A stretch of 34,205 bases of DNA from Xanthobacteraceae bacterium (GCA_030038415.1 JASHOX010000062.1:1-34205); one strand, 5' to 3'. Shown: positions 23,772 through 33,189, numbered from the stretch's first letter. A program made the numbers and translations. Notes: generated by a model not told the origin, from the letters alone.

Positions 23772-24695
23772 ATGACTGAGAAAAATGAATCGAGCGCGGC
23801 CGAGACATTGCTCCGTGTCGAGCATTTGACCATGCGTTTCGGCGGCCTCCTCGCGATCGACGATCTCAGCTTCGACGTCGGAGAAGGCGCCATCACCGCG
23901 CTGATCGGGCCGAACGGCGCTGGCAAGACCACCGTGTTCAACTGCATCACCGGCTTCTACAAGCCGAGCAGCGGTCGGCTGGCGCTGCGTCACGGCGACG
24001 GTACGGTGTGGAACGAGCTCGCAATGCTGACCGATTCCGGCGCCAGAAGCGTCACGACCGGCAACGGCGCGCTTTTTCTGCTAGAGCGCATGCCGGATTA
24101 TTTGGTGGCGCAGCGCGCACGCGTCGCCCGCACCTTCCAGAATATCCGCCTATTTCCCGGCATGACGGTTTTGGAGAATCTTCTGGTCGCGCAGCACAAC
24201 CGACTGATGCTCGCCTCCGGCTATACACTCCTCGGCGTGCTCGGCTTTCCGTCCTACGCGCATGCCGAGCGGTCAGCGATCGACAAGGCGCGCGACTGGC
24301 TTGATCGCATCGGGCTTGCTGCGCGTGCCGACGACCCGGCCGGGGACCTGCCCTATGGCGCGCAGCGGCGGCTCGAAATCGCCCGCGCCATGTGCACCGA
24401 TCCGGTACTGCTTTGCCTCGACGAGCCGGCCGCCGGGCTCAATCCACGCGAGAGCGCCGAACTCAACGCCCTGCTGCTCGCCATCCGCGACGAGTTCCGC
24501 ATCGCCGTGCTGTTGATCGAGCACGACATGACCGTGGTGATGGAGATTTCCGATCATATCGTGGTGCTGGATTACGGCGTGAAGATCGCCGACGGCGTGC
24601 CGGATGCCGTGCGCAACGACGACAAAGTCATCGCCGCCTATCTCGGCGTCGCCGAAGATCAGGTCGGCGAAGCCGAGGCCGAGGTCGGACTATGA
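23772..24695 (+). CDS. livG: Branched-chain amino acid-type ABC ATPase LivG
   Basis: This 307-residue ATPase has Walker A GPNGAGKT at 46-53, Q-loop TFQNIRLF at about 121-128, the LivG-type signature LPYGAQRR at 193-200, Walker B LLCLDEP at 213-219 and the switch His in IEHDM (251). It hydrolyses ATP to drive the LivHM channel, together with LivF. There is an insertion of about 25 residues between the first strand pair and the Q-loop (about 74-108), compared with the E. coli protein. It overlaps livF by four bases (ATGA, 24692-24695). Confidence 0.92.
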   Translation: MTEKNESSAAETLLRVEHLTMRFGGLLAIDDLSFDVGEGAITALIGPNGAGKTTVFNCITGFYKPSSGRLALRHGDGTVWNELAMLTDSGARSVTTGNGALFLLERMPDYLVAQRARVARTFQNIRLFPGMTVLENLLVAQHNRLMLASGYTLLGVLGFPSYAHAERSAIDKARDWLDRIGLAARADDPAGDLPYGAQRRLEIARAMCTDPVLLCLDEPAAGLNPRESAELNALLLAIRDEFRIAVLLIEHDMTVVMEISDHIVVLDYGVKIADGVPDAVRNDDKVIAAYLGVAEDQVGEAEAEVGL

Positions 24696-25411
24696 GCGCG
24701 CTGCTATCCGTTCGCGGCGTCAAGACGTTCTACGGCCGGGTCATGGCGCTCAAAGGCGTCGATCTCGACGTCAACGACGGCGAGATCGTCACCCTGATCG
24801 GCGCCAATGGCGCCGGCAAGTCGACCTTGATGATGACGATCTGCGGCAATCCGCGCGCACGCGAAGGCTCAATTCGTTTTGCCGACCACAACATCACCGC
24901 GCTGCCGACGCACGAGATCGCCAAGCTGCGCATCGCCCAAGCGCCCGAAGGCCGACGCATTTTTCCACGCATGACGGTGCTGGAAAATCTGCAAATGGGA
25001 GCGACTACCGCCGAGCCCGCCACGTTTGATCGGGACCTTGAACGCGTCGTCGCGCTGTTTCCGCGATTGAAGCAGCGCCTCGCCCAGCGCGGCGGCACGC
25101 TCTCCGGCGGCGAACAGCAGATGCTGGCAATCGCGCGGGCGCTGATGAGCCGGCCGCGGCTCCTTCTGCTTGACGAGCCGTCGCTCGGGCTGGCGCCGCT
25201 GATCGTGCGGCAAATATTCGATGCTATCAAAGCGCTCAACCGCGATGAGGGGTTGACCGTTTTCCTGGTCGAGCAGAACGCCTTCCATGCGCTCCGCCTA
25301 GCCCACCGCGGCTATGTCATGGTCAACGGGCTGATCACGCTGTCCGGCTCCGGCCGCGAGCTGCTGGAACGGCCGGAAATCAAATCCGCTTATCTCGAAG
25401 GCGGGCGATAG
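24692..25411 (+). CDS. livF: Branched-chain amino acid-type ABC ATPase LivF
   Basis: This 239-residue ATPase has Walker A GANGAGKS at 37-44, Q-loop region RIAQAPEGRRIFPRMT near 80-95, signature LSGGEQQ at 137-143, Walker B LLLLDEP at 157-163 and the C-terminal LVEQN switch. It is the partner of LivG. The ATG at 24692 overlaps the livG stop, which indicates coupled translation. The longer upstream reading frame is not used because the family starts with MSALLSVRGVKTFYG-type sequence. Confidence 0.92.
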   Translation: MSALLSVRGVKTFYGRVMALKGVDLDVNDGEIVTLIGANGAGKSTLMMTICGNPRAREGSIRFADHNITALPTHEIAKLRIAQAPEGRRIFPRMTVLENLQMGATTAEPATFDRDLERVVALFPRLKQRLAQRGGTLSGGEQQMLAIARALMSRPRLLLLDEPSLGLAPLIVRQIFDAIKALNRDEGLTVFLVEQNAFHALRLAHRGYVMVNGLITLSGSGRELLERPEIKSAYLEGGR

Positions 25412-25427
25412 GCCGGGATAAGCAATC

Positions 25428-25799
25428 ATGGACGACGCGGCCGCCTCCTTCGCCAATTTATTTTACGAAGAAAACGCCTTCGGCATCTTCCTCTTGGTCA
25501 CGATCATTCTCGGCGGCGGCGCGGCGTGGCTCGCCGGCCGGGCCGTCGCCGCGACCTGGCGGCCGTGGTGGCAGGTGATGTCCTATGCGCTGATCCTGGG
25601 GCTTGCCGTCCGCTTCATCCACTTCAGCCTGTTCAACGGCACGCTATTGTCGCTGCATTATTATCTGGTCGACAGCGCGCTCTGCATGGCGTTCGGTTTT
25701 CTCGGCTTCCGCGCCGCCCGCGTCGGCCAAATGATCGCGCAGTATCATTGGCTCAACGCGCCGGCCGGCCCGTTGCGCTGGCGCCGCAAGCCGCGCTGA
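25428..25799 (+). CDS. Small membrane protein of the liv operon, DUF6867-like
   Basis: This 123-residue protein has three to four membrane segments (about 17-38, 48-62, 75-95) and a short basic tail (LRWRRKPR). I recall a conserved family of this size (DUF6867) that occurs next to livF in Bradyrhizobium-type genomes, and the position here agrees. Function is unknown; it may assist assembly or regulation of the transporter. It starts 16 bp after livF and ends 54 bp before the binding-protein gene, all on the plus strand. Confidence 0.65.
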   Translation: MDDAAASFANLFYEENAFGIFLLVTIILGGGAAWLAGRAVAATWRPWWQVMSYALILGLAVRFIHFSLFNGTLLSLHYYLVDSALCMAFGFLGFRAARVGQMIAQYHWLNAPAGPLRWRRKPR

Positions 25800-25853
25800 C
25801 GTAATGTTGCGCTTACGGTACGACCGCCGCCTCCATCCGAAGGAGAACGAGCC

Positions 25854-26999
25854 ATGAAAAAGATCGTCACGCTGAGTCTCGGTCTGAGCTTTGCGATTGC
25901 CGTTGCGGGACTGACGGCGGGAACCGCCGCGGCACAGGTCAAGATTGGGGTCGCCGGCCCAATCACCGGCCCAAACGCCGCCACCGGCGCGCAGATGAAG
26001 AACGGCGTCGATCAGGCCGCCGCCGACATCAACAAAGCGGGCGGCATTCTCGGCCAGAAGATCACCGTGGAATACGGCGACGACGTTTCCGATCCCAAGC
26101 AAGGAGTGTCGGTGGCCAACGATTTCGCCGCCGACGGCGTGAAATTCGTCGTCGGCAATTACAATTCCGGGGTCACCATCCCGTCTTCGGAAGTCTATCA
26201 GGAAAATGGCATCCTCGAGATCACGCCGGCTTCGACCAATCCGACGGTCACCGAGCGAGGCATGTGGAACATTTTCCGCGTCTGCGGCCGCGACGACCAG
26301 CAGGGCCGCGTCGCCGGCGATTACATTCTCAAACATTTCAAAGGAAAGCGTATCGCCTTCGTCAACGACAAGACCACATACGGCAAAGGGCTTGCCGACG
26401 AGACGCTCAAGACGATCAAGGCCGCCGGCATGGATGCCGTCCTCTATGAGGGCATCAATACCGGCGAGAAGGATTATTCGGCGCTGGTGTCCAAGATCAA
26501 GCAATCGCGCGCCGACCTCGTTTATTTTGGCGGCCTTTACACCGAAGCCGGGCTGATCGTGCGGCAGATGCGCGACCAGGGCGTCACCGCACCCCTGATG
26601 GGCGGCGACGGCATCACGTCCGACGAGTTCGCTTCAGTCGGCGGCCCAGGCGTCGTCGGCTCGCTGATGACCTATGGGCCCGACCCGCGCAACCGGCCGG
26701 AGGCCAAGGCCGTGGTGGCGGAATTCCGCGCCAAGAATTTCGAGCCGGAGGCCTATACGCTCTACAGCTATGCCGCCGTACAAATCATCCAGCAGGCGGC
26801 GACCGCAGCCAATTCGCTCGATCCGAAAAAGGTCGCCGACAAAATGCACTCCGGCATGACTTTCAAAACCGTGATCGGCAATATCTCCTACGACAAGAAG
26901 GGCGATATCACGCGGCTCGACTACGTCGTCTATCGCTGGGTGAAGCAGCCCGACGGCAAGATCACCTATGTCGAACTGCCCGGCGCGCAGACCAACTGA
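25854..26999 (+). CDS. Branched-chain amino acid-type periplasmic binding protein
   Basis: This 381-residue type I periplasmic binding protein has a signal peptide (MKKIVTLSLGLSFAIAVAGL, cleaved near AAAQ at residue 28) and the LivK-like start VKIGVAGPITGPNAA. The ligand-binding region includes EITPASTNPTVTERG and NIFRVCGRDDQQG near 122-150. It captures the substrate for LivHMGF. Typical family length. An AAGGAG site lies about ten bases before the ATG at 25854. The stop (26997-26999) is back to back with the ccdA stop (27002-27000), forming TGATCA. Ligand specificity cannot be read from sequence. Confidence 0.92.
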   Translation: MKKIVTLSLGLSFAIAVAGLTAGTAAAQVKIGVAGPITGPNAATGAQMKNGVDQAAADINKAGGILGQKITVEYGDDVSDPKQGVSVANDFAADGVKFVVGNYNSGVTIPSSEVYQENGILEITPASTNPTVTERGMWNIFRVCGRDDQQGRVAGDYILKHFKGKRIAFVNDKTTYGKGLADETLKTIKAAGMDAVLYEGINTGEKDYSALVSKIKQSRADLVYFGGLYTEAGLIVRQMRDQGVTAPLMGGDGITSDEFASVGGPGVVGSLMTYGPDPRNRPEAKAVVAEFRAKNFEPEAYTLYSYAAVQIIQQAATAANSLDPKKVADKMHSGMTFKTVIGNISYDKKGDITRLDYVVYRWVKQPDGKITYVELPGAQTN

Positions 27000-27728
27000 T
27001 CAGCCGATCTTGCCGAGCGACGGGAACGTCTGCAGCAGCCAGTAGCTCATTTCGCTGACGAACCCGGTGAGAAAGGCGATGCCGGTCAGCACCAGAAGAC
27101 CGCCCATAGCCTTCTCGACCAGGCCAAGATGGGCGCGAAAGCGCGCAAGGAATGCCGCGAACGGCTCGACCGCGAGCGCTGCGATCAAAAACGGCACGCC
27201 AAGGCCGAGCGAATAGACGGCGAGCAGACCGGCGCCCTTGGCCAGCGTGTTCTCCGAGGCGGCCACAGCGAGGATCGCGGCGAGAATGGGTCCAATGCAC
27301 GGCGTCCAGCCCAGCGCAAACGCGAAACCCATCAGATAGGCGCCCCACAAGCCGACCGGCTTGGCCATTTCGAGGCGCTTCTCGCGCATCAACCAAGCGA
27401 TCGGCGTCAGTCCGAGAAAATGCAGCCCCATGATGATGATGGCGACGCCGGCTAGTATTGAGAGCAGTCCCGCATAGACCCGCAACAAGCCGCCGATCGC
27501 GCTGGCGCTGGCGCCGAGTGCGACGAATACGGTGGAAAAGCCGAGCACGAACAGGATCGCGGCGGCGATCGTCTCGCGCCGCACTTGCGGCTCGGTCTCC
27601 GCATCGGCGAACCGTTCGAGCGAGGTGCCGGTGAGATAGACGAGGTAAGGCGGCACCAGCGGCAAGACGCAGGGTGACAGGAAGCTCAGCATGCCGGCTA
27701 CGAGCGCGGCGGCGATGGTGACATTCAT
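27000..27728 (-). CDS. ccdA: CcdA-type thiol-disulfide transporter for cytochrome c biogenesis
   Basis: This 242-residue protein has six membrane segments and the two redox cysteines of CcdA: Cys20 in FLSPCVLPLVPPY and Cys144 in LGWTPCIGP. CcdA moves reducing equivalents from thioredoxin across the inner membrane to periplasmic thiol proteins, mainly for haem attachment to cytochrome c. The ATG at 27728 is preferred to the upstream start at 27764 because the first membrane segment begins there; no strong ribosome binding site is seen. It converges with the liv binding protein without a gap and is divergent from the P1 peptidase gene, 84 bp away. Confidence 0.9.
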   Translation of the reverse strand: MNVTIAAALVAGMLSFLSPCVLPLVPPYLVYLTGTSLERFADAETEPQVRRETIAAAILFVLGFSTVFVALGASASAIGGLLRVYAGLLSILAGVAIIIMGLHFLGLTPIAWLMREKRLEMAKPVGLWGAYLMGFAFALGWTPCIGPILAAILAVAASENTLAKGAGLLAVYSLGLGVPFLIAALAVEPFAAFLARFRAHLGLVEKAMGGLLVLTGIAFLTGFVSEMSYWLLQTFPSLGKIG

Positions 27729-27812
27729 GGCGCACCAATGCACCGACCCGAGCGGCGATTGCAAGGCATTGCCCCCTCCTCCCGGCCCGCATGGGAGAGG
27801 TTATGATGCGCC

Positions 27813-28796
27813 ATGCGCAACCTGATCACCGACGTGCCCGGGCTTCGGGTCGGCCATGCCGAGGACGCCCGTCTCGGCTCCGGCTCGACCGTGGTTGTAT
27901 TCGACGAGCCGGCGGTGGCCTCGATCGATGTGCGCGGCGGCGGCCCAGGGACGCGCGAGACCGCGCTCCTTGACCCGGCGCAGACGGTGGAAGGCATCGA
28001 CGCCATTACCTTGTCCGGCGGCTCGGCTTTCGGCCTCGACGCCGCATCCGGCGCACAGGCTTGGTTGCGCGAACAGGGGCGCGGCTTCGCGGTGCGCACC
28101 GCGCGGGTGCCGATCGTTCCTGCGGCCATTCTGTTCGATCTCTTAAGTGGCGGCGACAAGGATTGGGGACGTTATCCGCCCTATCGCGAATTTGGTTATG
28201 CGGCGGCGGCCTGCGCCGGCTTGGACTTTGCGTTGGGCAGTGTCGGCGCCGGCGCCGGCGCAACCACGGCGAATTGCAAGGGCGGCATCGGCTCCGCGTC
28301 GGCGCAAAGCGCAGACGGAGTTTTCGTCGGCGCACTCGCAGCGGTGAACGCCGCTGGTAGGGTTACCGTCGGCGACGGTCCATGGTTCTGGGCCGCACCG
28401 TTCGAAGTAAACGGCGAATACGGCGGCCGCGGCCTGCCCGATCAGTTTCCGCCGCAGGCGCTTGATCCGCTCACCAAAGGCGGCGCGCGGCAAAGCACAA
28501 CGCTTGTCGTCGTCGCGACCGATGCCGCTCTAACCAAGGCGCAAGCCAAGCGGCTTGCGGTGATGGCGCAATCTGGCCTGTCGCGCGCCATTTATCCGGT
28601 CCATAGCCCACTCGATGGCGACATCGTGTTCGCGGCCTCGACCGGACGCCGGCCGCCTCCGGATACCGTCGTGGGGTTGACTGTGCTGGGGGCGATCGCT
28701 GCCAATGTCGTCGCCCGTGCCATCAGCCGAGGGGTCTATGCCGCCCGGGCATTGCCCGGTTCCATTGCCAGCTGGCAGGACCAATTCGGTCGTTAA
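27813..28796 (+). CDS. P1-family (S58) peptidase, DmpA-like
   Basis: This 327-residue protein belongs to the DmpA/BapA group of N-terminal-nucleophile aminopeptidases, which mature by cleaving themselves into two chains. It has the N-terminal DVPGLRVGHAED motif, LSGGSAFGLDA at 67-77, GAGAGATTANCKGG near 145-158 and QSTTLVVVATDA at 227-238. By comparison with relatives, self-cleavage should free Thr229 (after Ser228) as nucleophile; this is inference. Family members release N-terminal residues from peptides, D-amides or beta-peptides. GGGAGAGG lies upstream of the ATG at 27813 at a rather long distance. It is probably cytoplasmic, as there is no signal peptide. Confidence 0.85.
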   Translation: MRNLITDVPGLRVGHAEDARLGSGSTVVVFDEPAVASIDVRGGGPGTRETALLDPAQTVEGIDAITLSGGSAFGLDAASGAQAWLREQGRGFAVRTARVPIVPAAILFDLLSGGDKDWGRYPPYREFGYAAAACAGLDFALGSVGAGAGATTANCKGGIGSASAQSADGVFVGALAAVNAAGRVTVGDGPWFWAAPFEVNGEYGGRGLPDQFPPQALDPLTKGGARQSTTLVVVATDAALTKAQAKRLAVMAQSGLSRAIYPVHSPLDGDIVFAASTGRRPPPDTVVGLTVLGAIAANVVARAISRGVYAARALPGSIASWQDQFGR

Positions 28797-28800
28797 CGCA

Positions 28801-28817
28801 GCGGCTTTCGCAGCCGC
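28801..28817 (+). terminator. Small hairpin after the peptidase gene
   Basis: GCGGCT-TTCGC-AGCCGC forms a 6-bp stem that begins four bases after the stop of the peptidase gene. There is no T-tract, so termination would be weak. The 154-bp gap to the next gene should also hold the deacetylase promoter. Confidence 0.3.
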
Positions 28818-28950
28818 GCCACCGCTAACCCGCCGCGGAAACCACAACCCAGATTCTCCACCGCCGCCGGCTTTGTTTTCATTGACTCGCTCGCCAATTG
28901 CGCCTTCACTTTGCGGTGAAGTGGTCCGTAGATCTGTGGCGGAGGGTACG

Positions 28951-30126
28951 ATGCGCGTCGTGGTAGTGGTCTTTGCGGCGTTGCTCACACTGGGTCTCGC
29001 GGCGTTCGGCGTTGTTGCCGCGCAGAAATCCTCAGGGACAGGCTCGCTCATCGCCCTCGCCGAGCACATTCTGTCGCCCGCGCAGGCGACCAGTGCACTG
29101 GCAGCCGCCACACCAGCCAGTCAAAGGCAAACTGCCCAGGCTTCGGCGGTCCAGGGTCCAGTCATCAAAGTTTCGGAAACGACCAGCGCGGCGCGACCCG
29201 CTACGCCATCCGCTCCGCCTGCCAAGTCCGTCGTGGCCCAAAATTCCGCGGCGGCCGCTCCCGCCCCGCCGGCGCCGGCTCCCGCCGCCGCGAGCGCCGG
29301 CACTTCGCCTTGGCCCACGACCCTTCCTCAGTGCAACAATCCCGACGCGCTCGGCATGTCGCGGATCGTCCAGATCGACACCACCGGCGGCCCGGCATTC
29401 GGCACCGAGCATTTCAAGCAATATGACTTCCTGCACGAGAAGGAAGTCGTGTTGACCTTCGACGATGGCCCATGGCCGGAAAACACCGAGATGGTGCTCA
29501 AGGCGCTGCAGGACAATTGCGTCCGCGCCACCTTCTTCGAGATCGGCGAGCATGCCACGTGGAATCCGCAATTGACCAAGGAATTGGTCGATGCCGGCAT
29601 GACGGTCGGCAGCCACACCTGGTCGCACAAGGACTTGGCGAGAAACCCCTACGCCAAAGATATCGAACAGGCCAAGCAAGAGATCGAAATGGGCGTGAGC
29701 GCCGTGCATATGGCGGCGGCAGGCGGCCCGGTGGCACCGTTCTTCCGCTTCCCGGACCTGCAAATGCCGCCCGACCTGATCGCCTATCTCGGCACGCGCA
29801 ACATCGCGACCTTCTCGACTGACATCGACACCTTCGACTTCAAGATTCGCAAGCCGGAGGAAGTCGTCAAATCGGTGATGACCAAGCTTGCCAAGAACGG
29901 CAAGGGCATCCTGCTGATGCATGATTTCCAGCATGCCACGGCGGAAGCCATGCCGGAGATCCTGCACCAGCTCCACCTCGCCGGCTACAAGGTCGTCGGC
30001 TTGGTGCCGAAATTCCCGGTGACGACGATTCCGAAATACGACGACATGGTGCGGGCCAACGACAAATACTCGTCGAGCAACAACACCCGGCCCGAGAACA
30101 GCGTCATCAAGACGATCAGCGAATAA
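28951..30126 (+). CDS. Membrane-anchored polysaccharide deacetylase (NodB domain, CE4)
   Basis: This 391-residue protein has an N-terminal membrane anchor or uncleaved signal (about 3-24), a Pro/Ala/Ser-rich linker (about 45-120) and a NodB deacetylase domain (about 160-370). CE4 motifs are TFDDGP at 169-174 (Asp171 catalytic base, Asp172 metal ligand), SHTWSH at 221-226 (His222 and His226 metal ligands), FFRFPD near 264-269 and LLMHDF at 321-326. It would remove acetyl groups from peptidoglycan or another N-acetylated polymer in the periplasm. The ATG at 28951 follows GGAGGG and begins the hydrophobic anchor; the longer upstream frame lacks both features. It overlaps the convergent DadA-like gene by 11 bp. 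Confidence 0.88.
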   Translation: MRVVVVVFAALLTLGLAAFGVVAAQKSSGTGSLIALAEHILSPAQATSALAAATPASQRQTAQASAVQGPVIKVSETTSAARPATPSAPPAKSVVAQNSAAAAPAPPAPAPAAASAGTSPWPTTLPQCNNPDALGMSRIVQIDTTGGPAFGTEHFKQYDFLHEKEVVLTFDDGPWPENTEMVLKALQDNCVRATFFEIGEHATWNPQLTKELVDAGMTVGSHTWSHKDLARNPYAKDIEQAKQEIEMGVSAVHMAAAGGPVAPFFRFPDLQMPPDLIAYLGTRNIATFSTDIDTFDFKIRKPEEVVKSVMTKLAKNGKGILLMHDFQHATAEAMPEILHQLHLAGYKVVGLVPKFPVTTIPKYDDMVRANDKYSSSNNTRPENSVIKTISE

Positions 30127-31363
30127 AGCGTTCCGCCGCGTAAGGCTGCGGATCGCAGAACGGCGTTGCGCCGGTCATCAGTTCGGCAAGGAGCCGGCCG
30201 GTCGCCGGGCCGAGCGTCAATCCCCAATGGGCATGGCCGCAGGCGAGCCATAATCCGGCGTTGCCTGGCGCACGTCCGATTACCGGACGGGAATCGGCAA
30301 AGCACGGCCGCGCGCCGAACCAGGGTTGCGGCTCGACCGGTTCGCCGAGCGGGAACAGTTCACGCGCCGCCGGCATCAGGCGCTCCAACTGCACCGGCGT
30401 TGGCGGCGCATCGCGCGGCGCGAATTCGACACCGCTGGTGATCCGGACGCCCTGCTCCATGGGCGCCAGCACGTAGCCATTGTCGGCGTCGAGGACCGGG
30501 CGGGCGAGCGCGGCATTGCCTTGCGGCCGGAAATGGCGGTGATAGCCGCGCTTGACCGCGAGCGGCAGTCTTACGCCGAGCGGATCGAGCACGTCCCGCA
30601 GCCATGGCCCGAGCGCGATCACGACCTCGCCAGCGTCGAGCGGCCCCGATGCGGTTTCGACGCGCCAGTTCGGTCCGTTGCGATGCAAACTGCGCGCGTC
30701 GCCGGTAAACGACAGGCCGCCGAGCGCTGCAAAGCGCGCGATATAGGCGCGGGTCACAGCGAGCGGATTGCTTACGCTCACCGCGCCGGTCCAATGCACA
30801 GCATGACGAAACACCGGATTGAGCGAGGGCTCGAGCGCTCGCGCCGCCTCGACGTCCATGGTCACATTGGCGATGCCGAGGCTTGCGGCAAGATCGAGCT
30901 CGCGTTTGACGCCGGCGAAGGCGCGATCGCTGCGATAGAGTTTCAGCCAGCCGTTGCGGCGCAAATATTTCTCCGCCGCGGCCTCGGCGGCCAGTACCTC
31001 GTGCTCCGCCACCGCGCGCGCAAATAACGGCCGCATGACCTGCGAAGTCTCAACAAGCTTTGTCGGCTGTGAATAAGCGCGAAAAGCGGCGAGCCAGGGC
31101 GCGATTTTCGGCAAAAACGCAAGGTGATAATTGGCGAGCGGCGAGCGCTTGAACGCGATGCGAAGAAGCGTCGCCCAATCCGACGGGAACGCCGCCGGAA
31201 AGATGGTATTGCCCTCGATGATGCCGGCATTGCCGTAGGAGGTCGCCTCGCCCGCTCCGCCGCGGTCGACCAGCGCCACCGACAGCCCGCGCTTGACCAG
31301 ATGCAGCGCGACCGAGGTGCCGACGATCCCCGCTCCCAGAACGATGACATCGGTGCGCGCCAC
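30116..31363 (-). CDS. DadA-like FAD-dependent amino acid dehydrogenase
   Basis: This 415-residue FAD oxidoreductase of the DAO family has the dinucleotide-binding motif [10 protein letters not shown] (Gly10, Gly12, Gly15) at the N terminus, the conserved [16 protein letters not shown] at 32-47 and the C-terminal [16 protein letters not shown] and [14 protein letters not shown] near 341-385. It resembles the small subunit of D-amino acid dehydrogenase (DadA), which oxidises D-amino acids and feeds electrons to the respiratory chain. Other members oxidise proline, glycine or sarcosine, so the substrate stays open. It converges with the deacetylase (11-bp overlap) and is divergent from rpe. Confidence 0.82.
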   Translation of the reverse strand: MARTDVIVLGAGIVGTSVALHLVKRGLSVALVDRGGAGEATSYGNAGIIEGNTIFPAAFPSDWATLLRIAFKRSPLANYHLAFLPKIAPWLAAFRAYSQPTKLVETSQVMRPLFARAVAEHEVLAAEAAAEKYLRRNGWLKLYRSDRAFAGVKRELDLAASLGIANVTMDVEAARALEPSLNPVFRHAVHWTGAVSVSNPLAVTRAYIARFAALGGLSFTGDARSLHRNGPNWRVETASGPLDAGEVVIALGPWLRDVLDPLGVRLPLAVKRGYHRHFRPQGNAALARPVLDADNGYVLAPMEQGVRITSGVEFAPRDAPPTPVQLERLMPAARELFPLGEPVEPQPWFGARPCFADSRPVIGRAPGNAGLWLACGHAHWGLTLGPATGRLLAELMTGATPFCDPQPYAAERFIR

Positions 31364-31512
31364 GAAACCTCCGTTACGGCGAGAAATGCGAATGTGGCGA
31401 GCCCGGCGTAGCCGGACAAGTGCTGGCCCGGCGCACCGATCTCGCGCTGGTTTTGGTGCGTTGCTCCGCGGGATATGGCGTGTTAGGCGAACCCGTAGCC
31501 CTGGAGATTCCA

Positions 31513-32199
31513 GTGTCCCGGCCGCTCATCATCGCCCCGTCGATCCTCGCCGCCGATTTCGCAAAATTGGGCGAGGAGGTGCGCGCGGTCGATGCCGCCG
31601 GCGCCGATTGGATCCATGTCGACGTCATGGACGGTCATTTCGTGCCCAACATCTCGATCGGACCGGATATGGTCAAAGCGATCCGGCCCTACACCAAAAA
31701 GCCGCTCGATGTGCACCTGATGATCGCGCCCTGCGATCCTTATCTCGAAGCCTTCGCCAAGGCCGGCGCCGATCACATTACCGTGCATGTCGAAGCCGGG
31801 CCCCATATTCACCGCTCGCTGCAGGCGATCCGCGCGCTCGGCAAGAAAGCCGGCGTGACGATGAATCCGGGAACACCGGAAAGCGCAGTCGAGCGCGTGC
31901 TCGACGTGGCTGATCTGATCCTGGTCATGTCGGTCAATCCCGGTTTCGGTGGACAGAAATTCATCGCCGAGGCGATCGACAAGGTGCGCAACCTGCGCGG
32001 CATGGCCGGCGCCCGGCCGATCGACATCGAGATCGACGGCGGCATCACGCCGGAGATCGCGCCGGAAGCAGCGCGCGCCGGGGCCAACGCTTTCGTCGCC
32101 GGCTCGGCGGTGTTCAAAGACAAGACGCCGGAGAGCTATCGCGCCAATATCGCGGCGATCCGCCAAGCGGCGGCGCTGGTCCGCGGGGAGGCTGCGTGA
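31513..32199 (+). CDS. rpe: Ribulose-phosphate 3-epimerase
   Basis: This 228-residue TIM-barrel enzyme interconverts ribulose 5-phosphate and xylulose 5-phosphate (pentose phosphate and Calvin cycles). Hallmarks are [16 protein letters not shown] at the N terminus, [12 protein letters not shown] at 35-46, LDVHLM near 65-70, [11 protein letters not shown] and the phosphate-binding EIDGGI and FVAGSAVF. The GTG at 31513 is chosen because GGAG lies six bases upstream and the family starts here; a longer upstream frame is not homologous. The stop overlaps the next gene's ATG by one base (TGATG), so the two are coupled. Confidence 0.93.
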   Translation: MSRPLIIAPSILAADFAKLGEEVRAVDAAGADWIHVDVMDGHFVPNISIGPDMVKAIRPYTKKPLDVHLMIAPCDPYLEAFAKAGADHITVHVEAGPHIHRSLQAIRALGKKAGVTMNPGTPESAVERVLDVADLILVMSVNPGFGGQKFIAEAIDKVRNLRGMAGARPIDIEIDGGITPEIAPEAARAGANAFVAGSAVFKDKTPESYRANIAAIRQAAALVRGEAA

Positions 32200-33173
32200 T
32201 GGGAATACTGGTCGACGGTCAATGGCGCGACGAGGATTTGTCGGCGGAGACCGGCAAGGCGGGTGACTTCCAACGCATCGACAGCGTGTTTCGCGGCCGC
32301 CTCACCGCGGACGGTTCGTCGGGTTTCAAAGCGGAAGCCGGGCGCTACCATCTCTACGTCGCCTATACCTGCCCGTGGGCGCATCGCACGCAGATTTATC
32401 TGGCGCTGAAAAAACTCACCGGCGCGATCAGCGTGTCGATCGCGGTTCCGGGGCTGCGGACGCAAGGCTGGACCTTCGAGGATAATCCTGCCTTCCCGGA
32501 CTGTCCGCCCGACCGCGTCAATGGCTTCCGCTATCTGCATCAGGCCTATGCCGCGAGCGATTCGCACTATACCGGCAAAGTGACGGTGCCGACGCTGTGG
32601 GACAAGAAAACCAAGCGGATCGTGAACAACGAGTCGTCCGAAATCATTCGCATGCTCAATTCGGAATTCTCCGGCGTCGGCGCCGATCCGACGGATTTTT
32701 ATCCGGCGCCATTGCGCGCCGAGATCGATCGCATCAATGCGCAGGTCTATGCCAACGTGAACAACGGCGTTTACCGCTGCGGCTTTGCAAAATCGCAAGC
32801 CGCCTATGAAGAGGCCTATGACGCGCTGTTCGCCACGCTCGACGACATCGAGGCGCGGCTCGGCCGTCAGCGTTACCTGGTCGGCAACCGCATTACCGAA
32901 GCGGATTGGCGACTGTTCCCGACTTTGGTGCGTTTCGACGTTGCCTATTTCTCGCTGTTCAAGTGCAACAGGAACCGCATCGCCGACTTTCCGAATCTCC
33001 TCAACTACATGCGCGAGCTTTATGCGGTGCCGGGCGTCGCCGAAACCGTCAAGCCGCGCTATTACGTGATCGGCTATTATTCGATCGCGCGCGTCAATCC
33101 GACCGGCATCATCCCCAAGGGCACGCCGGTCGATTATCGGCAACCGCACGACCGCGCGCGGTTTGCGGCGTAA
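32199..33173 (+). CDS. Glutathione S-transferase, YqjG/ECM4 type (glutathionyl-hydroquinone reductase)
   Basis: This 324-residue protein belongs to the Xi-class (ECM4/YqjG) glutathione transferases. It has the catalytic CPWAHR at 58-63 (Cys58) in the thioredoxin-like domain and a C-terminal helical domain with RYLVGNRITEADWRLFPTL near 225-245. Enzymes of this class remove glutathione from glutathionyl-hydroquinones. The ATG at 32199 (not the GTG one codon earlier) follows GGGGAGG by eight bases and overlaps the rpe stop. Length is typical of the family. It lies 16 bp before purB, so rpe, this gene and purB probably form one transcript. Confidence 0.88.
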   Translation: MGILVDGQWRDEDLSAETGKAGDFQRIDSVFRGRLTADGSSGFKAEAGRYHLYVAYTCPWAHRTQIYLALKKLTGAISVSIAVPGLRTQGWTFEDNPAFPDCPPDRVNGFRYLHQAYAASDSHYTGKVTVPTLWDKKTKRIVNNESSEIIRMLNSEFSGVGADPTDFYPAPLRAEIDRINAQVYANVNNGVYRCGFAKSQAAYEEAYDALFATLDDIEARLGRQRYLVGNRITEADWRLFPTLVRFDVAYFSLFKCNRNRIADFPNLLNYMRELYAVPGVAETVKPRYYVIGYYSIARVNPTGIIPKGTPVDYRQPHDRARFAA

Positions 33174-33189
33174 ACATGAAGCGCAACCG

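Noticed and set aside
26997..27002. TGATCA palindrome at the liv binding protein / ccdA junction as a regulatory site
   Set aside because: It is simply the two stop codons back to back and is too short to mean more.
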